This document shows, piece by piece, positions 23,247-35,523 of a DNA stretch of 48,339 nucleotides (the stretch's first letter is position 1; each line of letters opens with the position of its first letter). A program made the position numbers and the translations under genes. The notes beneath the pieces were generated by a model. That model saw only the letters and a program-made list of their open reading frames with translations, did not search any database and was not told the origin of the DNA. The stretch lies in assembly GCA_027604685.1 (NCBI GenBank), contig JADHYX010000157.1, positions 1 through 48,339 on the forward strand, written 5' to 3'. This DNA is from Lobulomyces angularis (Eukaryota > Chytridiomycota > Chytridiomycetes > Lobulomycetales > Lobulomycetaceae).

Positions 23247-23832
23247 TAATAATTTTTTTTATTATATTTTTTTGCTGATTAAAAATGAGCAGACTTATAA
23301 TTCCTTTTTTGGCTGTGAAACAATATTTTTTTTAGAAAGTTAAAATTTACGGAAGAGTAAATTTTGTAATGTACAAAAAATATAGGAAGGCAAAAATTTA
23401 CCTTAATTGCATGATACTGACTGAAACACTTGAGTAATGTAATATAGGAATACTTTATTATGGTAGTTTCATATGTTGGTTGCACCTAAATGCAAGCAAA
23501 TGGTTCAGCAAAAAATTTTTACTTTTAAACCTGCATTTAATTACAAATGGATAAATTCAGAGTAGTACCTAAAATATATACAGGCCAACTCTTTTTATAC
23601 TAATTTAGAAATTAACAGCTTTTCGAATCAGAACCTTGTGGATGTTTTCCTTCTTGATCATCACAACCATATCACCATAGAAATAGAGATCATAGATTCC
23701 AACCGTAGTTGCTTATCGGCCAAAAATAGCAGATAGTTATCTACAATTTTTTGTCTCGGAATTTAAAAAAAAAATCAAATTTTTTCGATACTTTTAAAAT
23801 CCTCACATTTTAACCTACATTATTAAATCGAC
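23247..23832. other. intergenic with GC-richer coding-like relic
   Basis: Divergent spacer. About 23606-23765 is clearly richer in G/C than its surroundings. The minus strand there has two adjacent open frames (VDNYLLFLADKQLRLESM, and GIYDLYFYGDMVVMIKKENI ending at TAA near 23610) that would join only through a frameshift or an unseen intron. It may be a pseudogene fragment or a non-coding RNA. The rest is AT-rich. Confidence 0.35.
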
Positions 23833-26008
23833 ATGCCATTTGATTCCAAATTCTTTTTATCTGAGGTTGAATTAATTGAGAGTAACGATTTAAGCAATGA
23901 TGAAAAGCTAGCATCAATAATAGAACTCACCAAAATTTGCTTTAAGCCAGATACTAATAAAAAAAGAAAATTAAACAATTCCTTTCATAGGAATAAATCA
24001 TTTTTGCAGGTAATAGAAATAATTATTTTATGTTTTTTATAAAAAATTGTTTATCATTTACTAGAGCTGTCCTGAAGATATACTCTTCTGCATTTTTTAC
24101 AACATGGATGCCAAAAGTTTAATAATATCATCTGAAGTAAGTTGACGAAATAACTAAGACTGTAATATTATCTATCTGTTTTACAAGTTTTTTTTTTATT
24201 TATTTTTTTATAGTAAAAATACTCAAATGAATCCTAACTTCTCTTTAAAAAAAAAAAAAAAACAAAAAACTAAAGGTGTGTTCATACTGGAACTTTATTG
24301 TTAGAAAATCTGAAAATATTTTTTGGCAGCATTTGTGTATTAGAACATTCAATCTTGTTAACCAAACAGATACTTACCAATCGTACAAACAAACTTTTGC
24401 TACCCAACTTAATGTGAAGAATGGGCATTATTTTTTCTCAGGAATTACTGAAGATACCAATATAATAAAAAATCCAATGCGGAATTTTATTGATTATAAC
24501 CAAAGTCGAAAGACCATTACTCAAAATGATTTTAGTAACAAAGGTAGCAAAGTTGTTTTTGCGTGGCCTTGTCATTCTTCTGACTCTTATCACTTAGCAT
24601 TGGATTCAAACAAAATTTACTGGGTAGTGGATTCTAAAAACTCTGCGATCAATGTTACCTGCATTGATGACTTGATAAATTTTAACGTGGAGATAGATAA
24701 ACCTATCAGGGCTTGTTCGTTTTCAACCAACCATACATCACCAATCGCGTTGGTAATGTCTAACAACGAAGGCACTCTTATTTCATTAGATACTAATTCT
24801 GTCATAAAAATTTGGGACCTAAAAGAGAATAACTGCGAAAGGACCTTGAATGAAAATCGTGAACATGGATTTATCATGTCAGTGTAAGAAATTAAAAAAA
24901 AAAAAAAATTTTTTTACAGTTTTTTTGTAGAGACATTTACAAGAGAAAACTAGTTACTGGAAGCGAAACTGGAAAAATTTTACTTTGGGACCTGGATTCT
25001 GGAGATGTTATTATTAGTTTAGAAATTCCAGATGAATACATTGCACATTTACAAGTTGAGGTTCAGCAAATCACTTTTTTCAATATCTAATTTATTTTTG
25101 TTGTTTTTTTTTTTTGCTAGGATCGTTTTTTAAATGTTGCTATTTGGGAAGATACTCTTGTTTATGGACTTTTTGATGGATCATACCATGTCTTTGAGTA
25201 ATTAAAAAATAAAAAATTATTTTTTTTACCGTTGCTTTATTAGTTTAAATTTGGGTAGAATTATTTACATATTTTCGACTGTTAATGGATTGAGTGTTAC
25301 TCGTTTTAATGGAGATGAAGGGAAAGCAATTTTTTTAGAAAATCATCCAGATATTTTAAATAGTTTTGGAAATACGGACGAGCTGATACAGTCTGCAGGA
25401 TTGAATTTAGGGAGAAGACGAAGTAGCAACCCTTCAGAAATATTTTCTAATTACTCTCAAGTAGATCAACTACTGCAACAACTACCACAGATACCACTGT
25501 TACAACAATTGCCACAAATTGAACCGATATTGCAGCAACTTCCTCAGATTGAAACCCGACGGACGCCTCAACAAGATCACTTATTTCAACATCCACCAAA
25601 AACTTTAACCTTAAATGGGCATATCTTAATAACTAATGGGCCAGAAGCGGATGAAATTGCTGTGTGGGATTTAATACATGGTGAAGCCCTTTATGTTCTA
25701 AGTGAAAGATTTAGTTTGAGAAAGTTTAATTTTAACATTCCTGCCTTCAGAAATGTTCATTATGCCGAAATAAGTAAGGACTGTTCAACTATCTTTACCA
25801 GCGTTAACTTTGAGCAATGCAACAGCTTACTTTGTTGGGTACGTTAAAAACAATAATTTTTTTTTTTTCAACTGTTAACCTTCAACAGGATTTTAGAATG
25901 AACAGAAACTATGATAGAATTTTTAAAAAGTTTGCAACATCTGCATCAAGTAATAATAGCATGACACTTGATGATTTTGTTGAGTTTTGGGTTGTGTATG
26001 AAAAGTAA
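23833..26008 (+). CDS. F-box/WD40-repeat protein
   Basis: Likely substrate receptor of an SCF ubiquitin ligase. From ATG 23833 an N-terminal region leads, across an intron, to an F-box (CPEDILLCIFYNMDAKSLII, then SEVCSYWNFIVRKSENIFW). WD40-type repeats follow, with SVIKIWDLKENNCERTL, KLVTGSETGKILLWDLDSGD, EIAVWDLIHGEALYVL and NSLLCWDFRMN. About six introns are needed, one of them about 150 bp long. Between the third and fourth repeats is a Gln/Pro-rich insert with three QQLPQI copies. The last exon is called to TAA 26008. An alternative donor there (GTAAAT...TTTTAG) would replace the end with KFNIENSF about 150 bp downstream. Substrate unknown. Confidence 0.85.
25463..25554 (+). repeat. in-frame tandem repeat encoding QQLPQI units
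   Basis: Three imperfect copies of an eight-to-ten-residue unit (LLQQLPQIP, LLQQLPQIE, ILQQLPQIE) in the F-box/WD40 gene. The DNA copies differ at synonymous sites (for example CAACTACCACAG and CAATTGCCACAA), so the protein unit is conserved beyond recent slippage. Confidence 0.75.
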
Positions 26009-26531
26009 ATTTTTTTATAACTATGGTTGCTATATTGTATTCTTTACGTATTTAGAATGCATACCTATTATAACATATCAATATTTAACCACATAAGATA
26101 CTTATTTTCTATGATATAACTTGGATTTTAGGTTTAATATTGAAAATTCATTTTAACGCGTTAAGTTGTCCAAGAGTCTTTATTGAAGTAACCAAAAAAA
26201 AAAAAAAATGCGACAATGAATACTTAAACACAATTATATGAGGATTAAAAAGACAGATGCTCTCAGCATTTACTTAAGTAGCCAGTTTTTAAAAATCTAA
26301 AAAAAAAAAAAGAATTCAATAAAGCTTCTTGGCAATTGATTTTTCTTTAATTATCAAGACGGGAACAGTAACAGTTATTATGACGATAATAAACCCATTT
26401 AAAAAATGATCGTAAGCAGATATGATCTGTATTATACACTAACAGTGGGGGTGGAGAAAAAAATTTTTGTGATAAAATTTATGTGACTTCATTCCTTTCC
26501 ACCTTAATAAATACCTTAAAGTGAACATCAA
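26009..26531. other. intergenic with minus-strand membrane-like ORF
   Basis: Mostly AT-rich spacer. The minus strand has an open frame of about 38 codons at roughly 26323-26436, containing the hydrophobic segment LNGFIIVIITVTVPVLIIK followed by EKSIAKKLY and a stop. It lacks an in-frame ATG, so it would need an upstream exon. Confidence 0.35.
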
Positions 26532-27487
26532 ATGTCCATTACTTGGCCTGAAATTTCTGTAATAATAGGATACATTTATACTGTGTCCTGGTCAATTTCG
26601 TTCTATCCACAGTTGTTTCTGAATTACAATAGAAAAAGGTTCAAAATCACAGTGACGAAAAATAACTTTTTTATTTTTATACAGTGTTGATGGACTTTCC
26701 AAAGATTTTGTATATTTGAATCTGGTTGGTTTTTCGTTTTACTGCATATATTGCCTTAGTTTTTTTTCTAAAACTGTTCAAGAGGAATACAAAAACACTT
26801 TTGGAGGTGAAAATTTGGTAAAAATGAACGATGTTCTCTTTGCCTTGCATGCATTAATTCTAACTTTTCTAACGTTATTGCAAACGTTTATATACAAATC
26901 AAACAATTCAATAAAAATTTCACAAGCAACAAAAATGTTTATTTCACTTTCTATATTCGGAGGGTTACTACTACTTTTTAACGCAATTTTTGGTCACTCT
27001 TGGATTTTAGATTTGATTTACTACTTATCATATGTTAAAATTGTTATTTCGTTAATTAAATATGTTCCTCAAGTAATGAATATATAAAATTTTATTTTTC
27101 AAATTCTTTGACATTTCAATTGTGGTATTTATTTAAAAAATATAGGCAGTATTGAATTACCGTTTGAAATCCACAGAAGGTTGGTCGATTGGTAATATCA
27201 TGCTGGATTTTACTGGAGGAATATTTAGTTTATTTCAGCTTCTCCTGGATAGTTATATTGCAAATAATTGGAGTGGAATATTAGGAAATGTTGTGAAACT
27301 TGGTTTAGGTCTGATATCTATCTCTTTTGATTTGTTGTTTTTTTTCCAACACTGTACCTACCGAAATTCTACCAAACTGGAGGAGAGTTTGAACAACGAA
27401 GACAACGCTGGTTTGATTTCTAGTCATAATAACTGTAATCTAAGGCGAAGTTTATCTACTCTAACTGAAGAAACACCGTTACTGTAA
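26532..27487 (+). CDS. CTNS: cystinosin-like lysosomal/vacuolar PQ-loop transporter
   Basis: Predicted proton-coupled cystine exporter of the lysosome or vacuole. Exon 1 (MSITWPEISVIIGYIYTVSW) carries the first PQ motif, SISFYPQLFLNYNRKS. The second PQ motif, KYVPQ/AVLNYRLKSTEGWSI, spans the last intron and is followed by GNIMLDFTGGIFSLFQLLLD, the cystinosin hallmark. Seven hydrophobic helices are visible. The long glycosylated lumenal N-terminus of the human protein is absent, as in fungal Ers1. The C-terminus EETPLL is an acidic dileucine lysosome-sorting signal, in place of the human tyrosine motif. Two introns are supported by frame. Substrate is inferred from family. Confidence 0.9.
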
Positions 27488-27763
27488 AATTTCAATGTGC
27501 TTCTGTGAAATATTTTTTTTTTTGTTTGTTTTGCTCATATTTTGTATTTATTGTTGAAAAAATTGTATATAGTGCTTCTACCAACTAATTGCTTAAGGTT
27601 TTTTTTTATTTAATCAATGTTCTAATAGAATAACTTTTCAGAAAAAATTCAATCTGTTATCAAAAGGTTACAGTTGTCAAGCAACGAAGAAGAAGTTTCC
27701 CAGAGCTCCTTCTTTAAACCAATGAAAAATAAATAAAAAAAAGTAAGAATTAATAACTATAAA

Positions 27764-27928
27764 TTAATGTACATATGTTTTATTTGGATCAATTTTTCTT
27801 AATTCCTCTATCAACCCAATTAGGTATTTGGTATAATCAGAAATGTATGCTTCTTCAAAATGTTGATCAGAAAATCCAGTGGCAGTTTGAACTACGATTT
27901 TTAGTTTCTCTAATTCATTTATCTTCAT
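27764..27928 (-). CDS. small ORF (54 aa) or last exon, unknown
   Basis: MKINELEKLKIVVQTATGFS then DQHFEEAYISDYTKYLIGLI and a basic end with TAA at 27764. It is soluble and helical, with balanced codons unlike the surrounding AT tracts. An acceptor-like AATGAAG at its start would let it join an upstream minus-strand exon (28214-28288) that encodes a signal-anchor-like peptide. No family is recognised. Confidence 0.45.
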   Translation of the reverse strand: MKINELEKLKIVVQTATGFSDQHFEEAYISDYTKYLIGLIEELRKIDPNKTYVH

Positions 27929-28213
27929 TTATTGTTCAATAATCTTTTTTTTCCAAAAATTGTATTCAAAATTTTTGAAAAGAAAAAAATAAGGTTATTC
28001 ACCTTTACAAATTGGATTCATATAAAAAAGAAAAAAAAAAGATGAATTCAATCAACTTTAAAAATTCAGTTGATTTAAATTGATAAGTTTATTTATAAAG
28101 CAAAATTTTGATAATCTAACTGTTAATTTTTACTATTTTCAATTTGAAAAGGTTTTAAAATGAAAACATGAAGTTAAAGCTATGTAAAAGAAAGTTAATT
28201 TATTTTAGTTTAC

Positions 28214-28288
28214 CTTCTGCATGTATATGAGCAAAAAAATGGAAATTGCAAAAACTAAACTTCTCACTATACAAAGGATATGGAACAT
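28214..28288 (-). other. candidate first exon with hydrophobic leader
   Basis: ATG at 28288 reads MFHILCIVRSLVFAISIFLL then IYMQK, followed by a GTAAAC donor at 28213. In phase it could join the exon at 27764-27924 through an intron of about 290 bp, giving a roughly 80-residue secreted or anchored protein. That intron would be long for this genome, so the link is tentative. Confidence 0.3.
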
Positions 28289-28907
28289 AATAGCTTCAAA
28301 CTAAGATTTTTATCAAAAAAGCAATTACACTGCAATTACACATAAATATCAAATAAACGTTAAGTTTTCTTATTTTTCATTTCACTATAGTTTTAAACTT
28401 TTTTTTTTTTTACTTTTTTGTTTAGTTAACCATTTAACAATTTTATATTTCTTTTTTATTATTTATCAATCAATTAATTATAACTTTTTTTATGTAGAAT
28501 TTTTTTGCGTTTTTTAGTTACTGTAAATTAGGTGAACAAACTTAACAATTTACATTTTTATAATCTTAAAAATTGAACACGATTAATGAGCTTTTAAATC
28601 TGCTATTATGTAGAGCTGAAATCAGTTGCAGTAAACAAAGCTATTGTAATTTGTAGACTTGTTATGTATTTTGAAAATTTTTATCTTGAAATAAATTTTT
28701 ATTAATATATCTATATAATTATAAACAGAATTAGACTAAATTTTATTTTATTACTTATCATTCTTTGTTGTAGAATCATTGGAAAATTAAGGTTAGAAAA
28801 TTTAAGCAAAAAATTAAAAGAAAATCAATGTATTTTTTTCTCAAACAAAAATCCTTTATCTGAACTCAAAACCTTGGAAGTAATTTGTTTTTTTCGTTAA
28901 TATATTG
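28289..28907. other. intergenic, AT-rich
   Basis: No open frame or RNA-like structure stands out. It lies upstream of the second surface protein. Confidence 0.5.
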
Positions 28908-29525
28908 ATGTTCACTTCCACATTTACCTCATTTCTATTGATTTCAATTTTTTTTGTAACAACCTTTAATGCAACAACCACATTTCCAACTTCACTTACC
29001 GATACTTTAGAAATTGCTACAATTAGCGAGACTTCATCTATTGCTTTTGAAGATTTCTCTTCAAGAGTAACCTATGTAGACGCCATTAAAACTACAGTGT
29101 TTAGTTCTGTCGACTCCTCAACAATAGAAAGAGTGCTGCCGCAACCAACACTTACAAGCGGTAGTCATGATACTTGCATAGACTCTAAGCATATTGTTGA
29201 TCAACTGGTCACTTTAAATCCAAGTTTAAAGGAAAATTTATGGAATGACACTTTTAAAATTGAAATCATTTTGCCACCTTCAATAAAACAAATCTATTTT
29301 AATCAGTTGGATGACATTGGTACTCATACGAATACTATTTTTACATTAAGTAAAACTTTAAAAAATTGTAGTCTAACGACTGACCAATTTAACAGCTTGT
29401 TAGAATTTAGTGATGGAAAGTATCATCTAGAAAGTGCTGGGTATAAATATACCATTTTTAATAGATATTTTAGTCTACTTTTTTTTATTTGCAGTACAGT
29501 TTGCTTTAACCTTTTAGAACTGTAG
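28908..29525 (+). CDS. secreted/anchored S/T-rich surface protein, family A copy 2
   Basis: A single-exon protein of about 205 residues. The first ATG is at 28908 (MFTSTFTSFLLISIFFVTTF), a signal peptide. An S/T-rich stretch of about 70 residues follows. Next is a two-cysteine domain (SHDTCIDSKHIVDQLVTLN to LKNCSLTTDQFNSLLEF) and a C-terminal hydrophobic tail (RYFSLLFFICSTVCFNLLEL). Layout and domain match the protein at 22602-23246: LP.(S/R)I..(I/V)YF, DI, TIFTL, NCS, T.QF, GYK. The two are paralogs on opposite strands about 6 kb apart. A GPI anchor or a tail anchor is equally possible. No known family recognised. Confidence 0.75.
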   Translation: MFTSTFTSFLLISIFFVTTFNATTTFPTSLTDTLEIATISETSSIAFEDFSSRVTYVDAIKTTVFSSVDSSTIERVLPQPTLTSGSHDTCIDSKHIVDQLVTLNPSLKENLWNDTFKIEIILPPSIKQIYFNQLDDIGTHTNTIFTLSKTLKNCSLTTDQFNSLLEFSDGKYHLESAGYKYTIFNRYFSLLFFICSTVCFNLLEL

Positions 29526-30019
29526 TTTCAGTTAAGTTTTTAAAGGTTAAGTGCTTTTAAAGAAATAAATGATTACATTTAACCTTGAATTTTTGAAAAA
29601 ACATGTTTTATTCCATAAAGTGTGAGTAATTTTTTTGCAAAAACAGTTGTTGCAAGTTGTTGCTACTCTCTACTGCATTAATAAAAGTGAACCCATTTAA
29701 TATCATCCTCTTTATTGTTGAAGACGGTGGCAGCAGTATTTAATCTTTACTTCCATCACAATTTAACTGTAAAGAGGGTTGACACACTAAAAAATGAACT
29801 ACTTGAGCAAATAATTTTATATATAACAGAGCATGTTGGAATCGCTGTGATTTGGTAAACAGGGCTTAAACATTTTTCTAATAAATAGTTTTTGTTATTA
29901 AAAATTGTGTTAATGTAAACTTAATTTTTTTTTTTTTTTTTATTAAAAAAATAAAATATATTAATTTTGTTTATAAACAGAAGTAAAACTTTTTTTAATT
30001 AAAATAAAATACAATCATT
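29526..30019 (+). other. intergenic containing a cryptic small-gene candidate
   Basis: Between 29603 and about 29895 are coding-like plus-strand pieces: ATG 29606 (MFYSIK), then CCKLLLLSTALIK, then TVAAVFNLYFHHNLTVKRVD followed by TLKNELLEQIILYITEHVGI. Joining them needs introns of about 25 and 37 bp, and the end is either TAA 29858 or a further exon after a GTAAAC...AATAG intron. The rest is AT-rich with a T run at 29923-29941. Confidence 0.35.
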
Positions 30020-31075
30020 ATGGAAGACTATTTTGCAAATGGTTTTGAAGTGGATGATGTTGAAACAGTTGATGATACATTCATATTACCAGAATATATT
30101 CCAAAAAACACTACTCCAGAGGTAAAGATTCATTTGATATATGAAAATAATGATATAGAACGTATTGATTTACTTTTAAATTAGTGGTTTAATAAGAAGG
30201 GTGAAAATTTTATGGATACTTATCAAATAAAAAATGGTCCATCAATTATTGTAAATTTTATTGAGTTAATGTACTTAAAAAAACAATTTAAATTGGTGAT
30301 AAAAAATTGCATAGAATATGAAGCCGTAAGTTCCCGATTTCCTCATAATTTTCAGATTAAAGAAGTATACGACATGAAATTAAGAGCAATTTTAAAAATT
30401 TATGACAATGAAGAGGAAGAATACAAATCTTTTTTAGATAAACAGCTTTTGGGAACGTTACTTATGATGCAGCCACTTATAGATGATGGAATTTACTTAA
30501 TTCAAGCAGAAGCTTTCATAAAACTTAAAAAGTTCAACGGTATTTTCTGATTTTAATAATTTGAATATATTTATATACTTTTTTTTATCACAGAAGCGTT
30601 ATACATTGTAAAAAAATATCTTGATACCAGAACTAAAGATTTTGAAGCTATAATAGTAATATTTAAAATTTTTGAACTAAAGTACAATAGCATGCTGAAT
30701 TCAAGTAGTTGCGATTCAGAGTTACAGAAATTTTTGTTACTGTTGCTGAATAAAATTTTACAAAAAATAATTGACATATACCAAAATTCAAGTTACCAAA
30801 TTCCAGTTAAAAGTGATTTCAGCTTGAAGTTTGAACAGTATAGATTAATTCATTTTTGTAAATTGTTAGATGAATTCAATATAAAATTAAAGTGCATAAT
30901 AATTGAAGAATCGAAAATTTTAAAGTACGTTAGAGATATCATAGAAAAAAATCAATGTAGTAAGTTCTTTTGCTTAGATTCAAATGTCGTTGCGTGGATA
31001 TTAAACCTTTTCTTTAATGATGGTGCTACTGAAGAGTTTGAACAACTTAGTCTCTCAGAAAACTTGCGGAATTAA
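30020..31075 (+). CDS. unknown helical protein (TPR-like?)
   Basis: Exon 1 encodes MEDYFANGFEVDDVETVDD, an acidic start. A 63-bp intron (in-frame TAG in the unspliced reading) leads to WFNKKGENFMDTYQIKNGPS. A second intron near 30540-30593 joins LIQAEAFIKLKKFN to EALYIVKKYLDTRTKDFEAI. The protein of about 310 residues is rich in Leu, Ile, Lys and Glu and looks all-helical. The KLKKFNEALYIVKKYL segment resembles one TPR pair (A/F...A...Y). The gene ends SENLRN and TAA 31075. No membrane segment. I do not recognise a family; a scaffold role would be a guess. Confidence 0.7.
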
Positions 31076-31505
31076 ATTTTTAGTATAATGTAGTTAAGTG
31101 TTGTTAATTTGAGGAATATATAGTCAAAACGTCAACACGGATAAAAAATTCAAACCTATCTCGAAAATACGAAATTTATCTACTAAGAAAAAAGTATTCT
31201 TCAAGTTGGAATATTGTCTCTATGACAAAGTGTTGTAATTAATTTTTCATTCACCAGTTGCTCAAAAAGCAATTCTTAAACTCTGTATAATTTCCATTTT
31301 TGGTCCAAAGATCTGGGATTGCAGTCTCAGGATATCGATGATTCAAATACTAATTAATAATTCATACTTGATAATTTACTCTTTATTACAGTAGCGAAAC
31401 ATTTCCTTTTGGTGACAAATATGTGCTGAGCTGTACGAAGCTTTATTCTGTGAGTTGAAAAAAATTATTATTCCTTTTTTATAATCCAATATACTTTTTA
31501 AAACA
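31076..31505 (+). other. intergenic with coding-like stretches
   Basis: An open plus frame from about 31108 (EEYIVKTSTRIKNSNLSRKY) reaches a donor at about 31237. It joins in phase after a 23-bp GT-AG segment to FAQKAILKLCIISIFGPKIW, and may splice on from GTCTCA, across a TACTAAT branch-like site, to about 31393. No start codon is seen, so it may be a decayed gene or inner exons of one. Confidence 0.3.
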
Positions 31506-31634
31506 ATGCCTTCTGTAAAACTAAGAAGAGTTAAAAAAAAATTTTATACTTTTCTTAATGTCACACGAAGTAAAAAATCGATGAAAGATAAAAATGAAGG
31601 AACAATTGAAATACACAAAATTTGGTGTTTTTAA
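31506..31634 (+). other. 42-codon ORF upstream of AMPK beta (possible uORF)
   Basis: MPSVKLRRVKKKFYTFLNVT then RSKKSMKDKNEGTIEIHKIW ends TAA 27 bp before the AMPK beta start. It is basic and continuous. It may be a separate tiny gene, an upstream ORF in the leader of the AMPK beta mRNA, or chance. Confidence 0.3.
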
Positions 31635-31661
31635 ATACTGCGATCCCTTTAAATACTGTCA

Positions 31662-32915
31662 ATGGTTTATGGCACTGGAATTAAAAAAACAGAAGCCAGA
31701 GCAGGGACTCAAGTTTTATCTAAAACTAATTCTTTAATTAAACAATTTGAACAAATTGACATAACGGATGAAAATTTAAATTTACTCAAAAATAATTCCA
31801 AATCCCAACTAATCAAACTAACTCGATATGGCAATAGAATACCTTCGTTACAACTCCATGATCAAGTTATTAAAGTCAATCCTGCAATACTCATTCCTAC
31901 AGAACAAGGTGAGAAAATCTTTTTCAACTTTTTAATTCCTTCTTTCTTCTGTTTAAGAACGACACTTGTATAAAAATTCCTCAAAAATTAAACATGATTA
32001 TGGGCCGTCAATTGCACCATTAACCTCAAAATTTGATTTGGAAAAAAAAAAAAATACAGTTCCAGTCATTTTAACCTGGGATCAAGGAGGAGAGAGCGTT
32101 AATGTTACTGGAAGTTTTAATAAATGGAAACAAAAAATCAAGTTGAAAAAAAGTTATCATGATTTTAGTACTATAGTTGACGTCGAACCCGGTACGCATC
32201 AACTTAAATTTATAGTTGATAGTGAATGGAAATGTAGCGATAATTTACCAGTCACTACGTTTGTTTTATTAAATTCGTAGCCATTGAATTTATACAATAA
32301 ACTAAAATTTAGAGATTCCAACGGTAACCTAATTAATATTATAGACACTGAAATTAAAGATGGTGAGATATCAAAATTAGTTGATAGTTTAGTTTTTTTT
32401 TAGGACTTGAAAATTGTGGAAGTGAAGAGGTTGATATCAATTTTGAGTCAGATATTGGTTACAATAACGAAATTCCAATTTATTTATTAAAATATCAAGA
32501 CGAGTTCAAATCATCAGCAGATAAAAATGAACTAAATTGTGCTATCACTGATTACACAAAAAATGAAGGCATCTTATTTCCTAACGAACCCCCACCAATA
32601 TTACCTGCATACTGCGACAAAGTGTTGTTAGATGCAGGTAGCGAATCGAAGTTTGGTAAGGTGTTTTTTTTGTTATTAGTTTCGTTAAACATGCTAATTG
32701 AAAATGGAAGATTTTCAGAGGTTGCCAGTCCCACATATTGTTACTTTAAACCATCTGTACGCGTGCTCTATAAAAAATGGAGTAATGGCATTAGCCTGTT
32801 CATGGTTATGTTAAATTTCACTATTAAAAGCTAACATTATTACTTTTTCTACACTTGTAGTCGTTACCGGAAAAAATTTGTTACTACGGTTCTGTACAAA
32901 CCACTGTTTGATTAA
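31662..32915 (+). CDS. PRKAB: AMPK/Snf1 beta subunit (CBM48 + ASC domain)
   Basis: Scaffold of the heterotrimeric AMPK/SNF1 energy-sensing kinase. The gene starts MVYGTGIKKTEARAGTQVLS; the N-myristoylation site typical of animal beta subunits is absent. The CBM48 glycogen-binding domain reads VPVILTWDQGGESVNVTGSF, then NKWKQKIKLKKS, PGTHQLKFIVDSEWKCSDN and NGNLINIID. The C-terminal ASC domain reads PPPILPAYCDKVLLDAG, then RLPVPHIVTLNHLYACSIKN, GVMALACSCRYRKKFVTTVL and YKPLFD, ending at TAA 32913-32915. The intron before RLPVPHIV needs a weak GTGTTT donor to keep phase. One intron uses GTTTGT. The last intron falls at Cys/Cys-Arg-Tyr. It lies just upstream of a MAPKKK on the same strand. High confidence in family. 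Confidence 0.92.
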
Positions 32916-33057
32916 CACCAACGAAAAATTTTGTAGCTTAAATAATATTTTTATTAAAAAGGATTGTATATATTTTTTTTTTCAGCCACATTGGTTATAT
33001 TTTAGAATTTTTTTTTTTGTTTAAAAAATAAATAAAAAATTGCTTTTATAGAATTAA

Positions 33058-35152
<2,095 letters not shown>

Positions 35153-35523
35153 TAGACTTACATATATATATATATTTTTCTTTTTTTCTTAATTTTTAAT
35201 TAATTTTTTTTTTGTTTTTTTTTTTCATGTTGTATATAATTTATAATGTTCATGTTACTATATATTTTTAGTAAAATATTTTATTATTTTTTTTTTTTTT
35301 TTTTTAATTTTAGTACATTTAATTAATATAATGATTACTTTGAACGAGTGAATGAAAAATAACTTCTAACATCTATTTGTTTAATAAAAAAAATAATTAA
35401 ATACTATATTACTCTAGAGAAAAATAAAATAAAATAAAAAAAATACAAAATAAATATCAATTACAAAAAAATAACAAAAATAAAACAATAGTATTTCACA
35501 GATGTTCGTTTACATTAGTTAAT
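35153..35523. other. convergent intergenic, T-rich
   Basis: Long T runs (35295-35306 and others) and A-rich stretches between two convergent 3' ends. No ORF. Confidence 0.5.

Noticed and set aside
23610..23680. Possible tRNA around TTCGAATC
   Set aside because: Flanking bases do not pair as a T-arm and no anticodon arm is found.
31290..31370. Possible tRNA near a TTCAAAT motif
   Set aside because: No T-stem or acceptor-stem pairing around the motif; no cloverleaf can be drawn.
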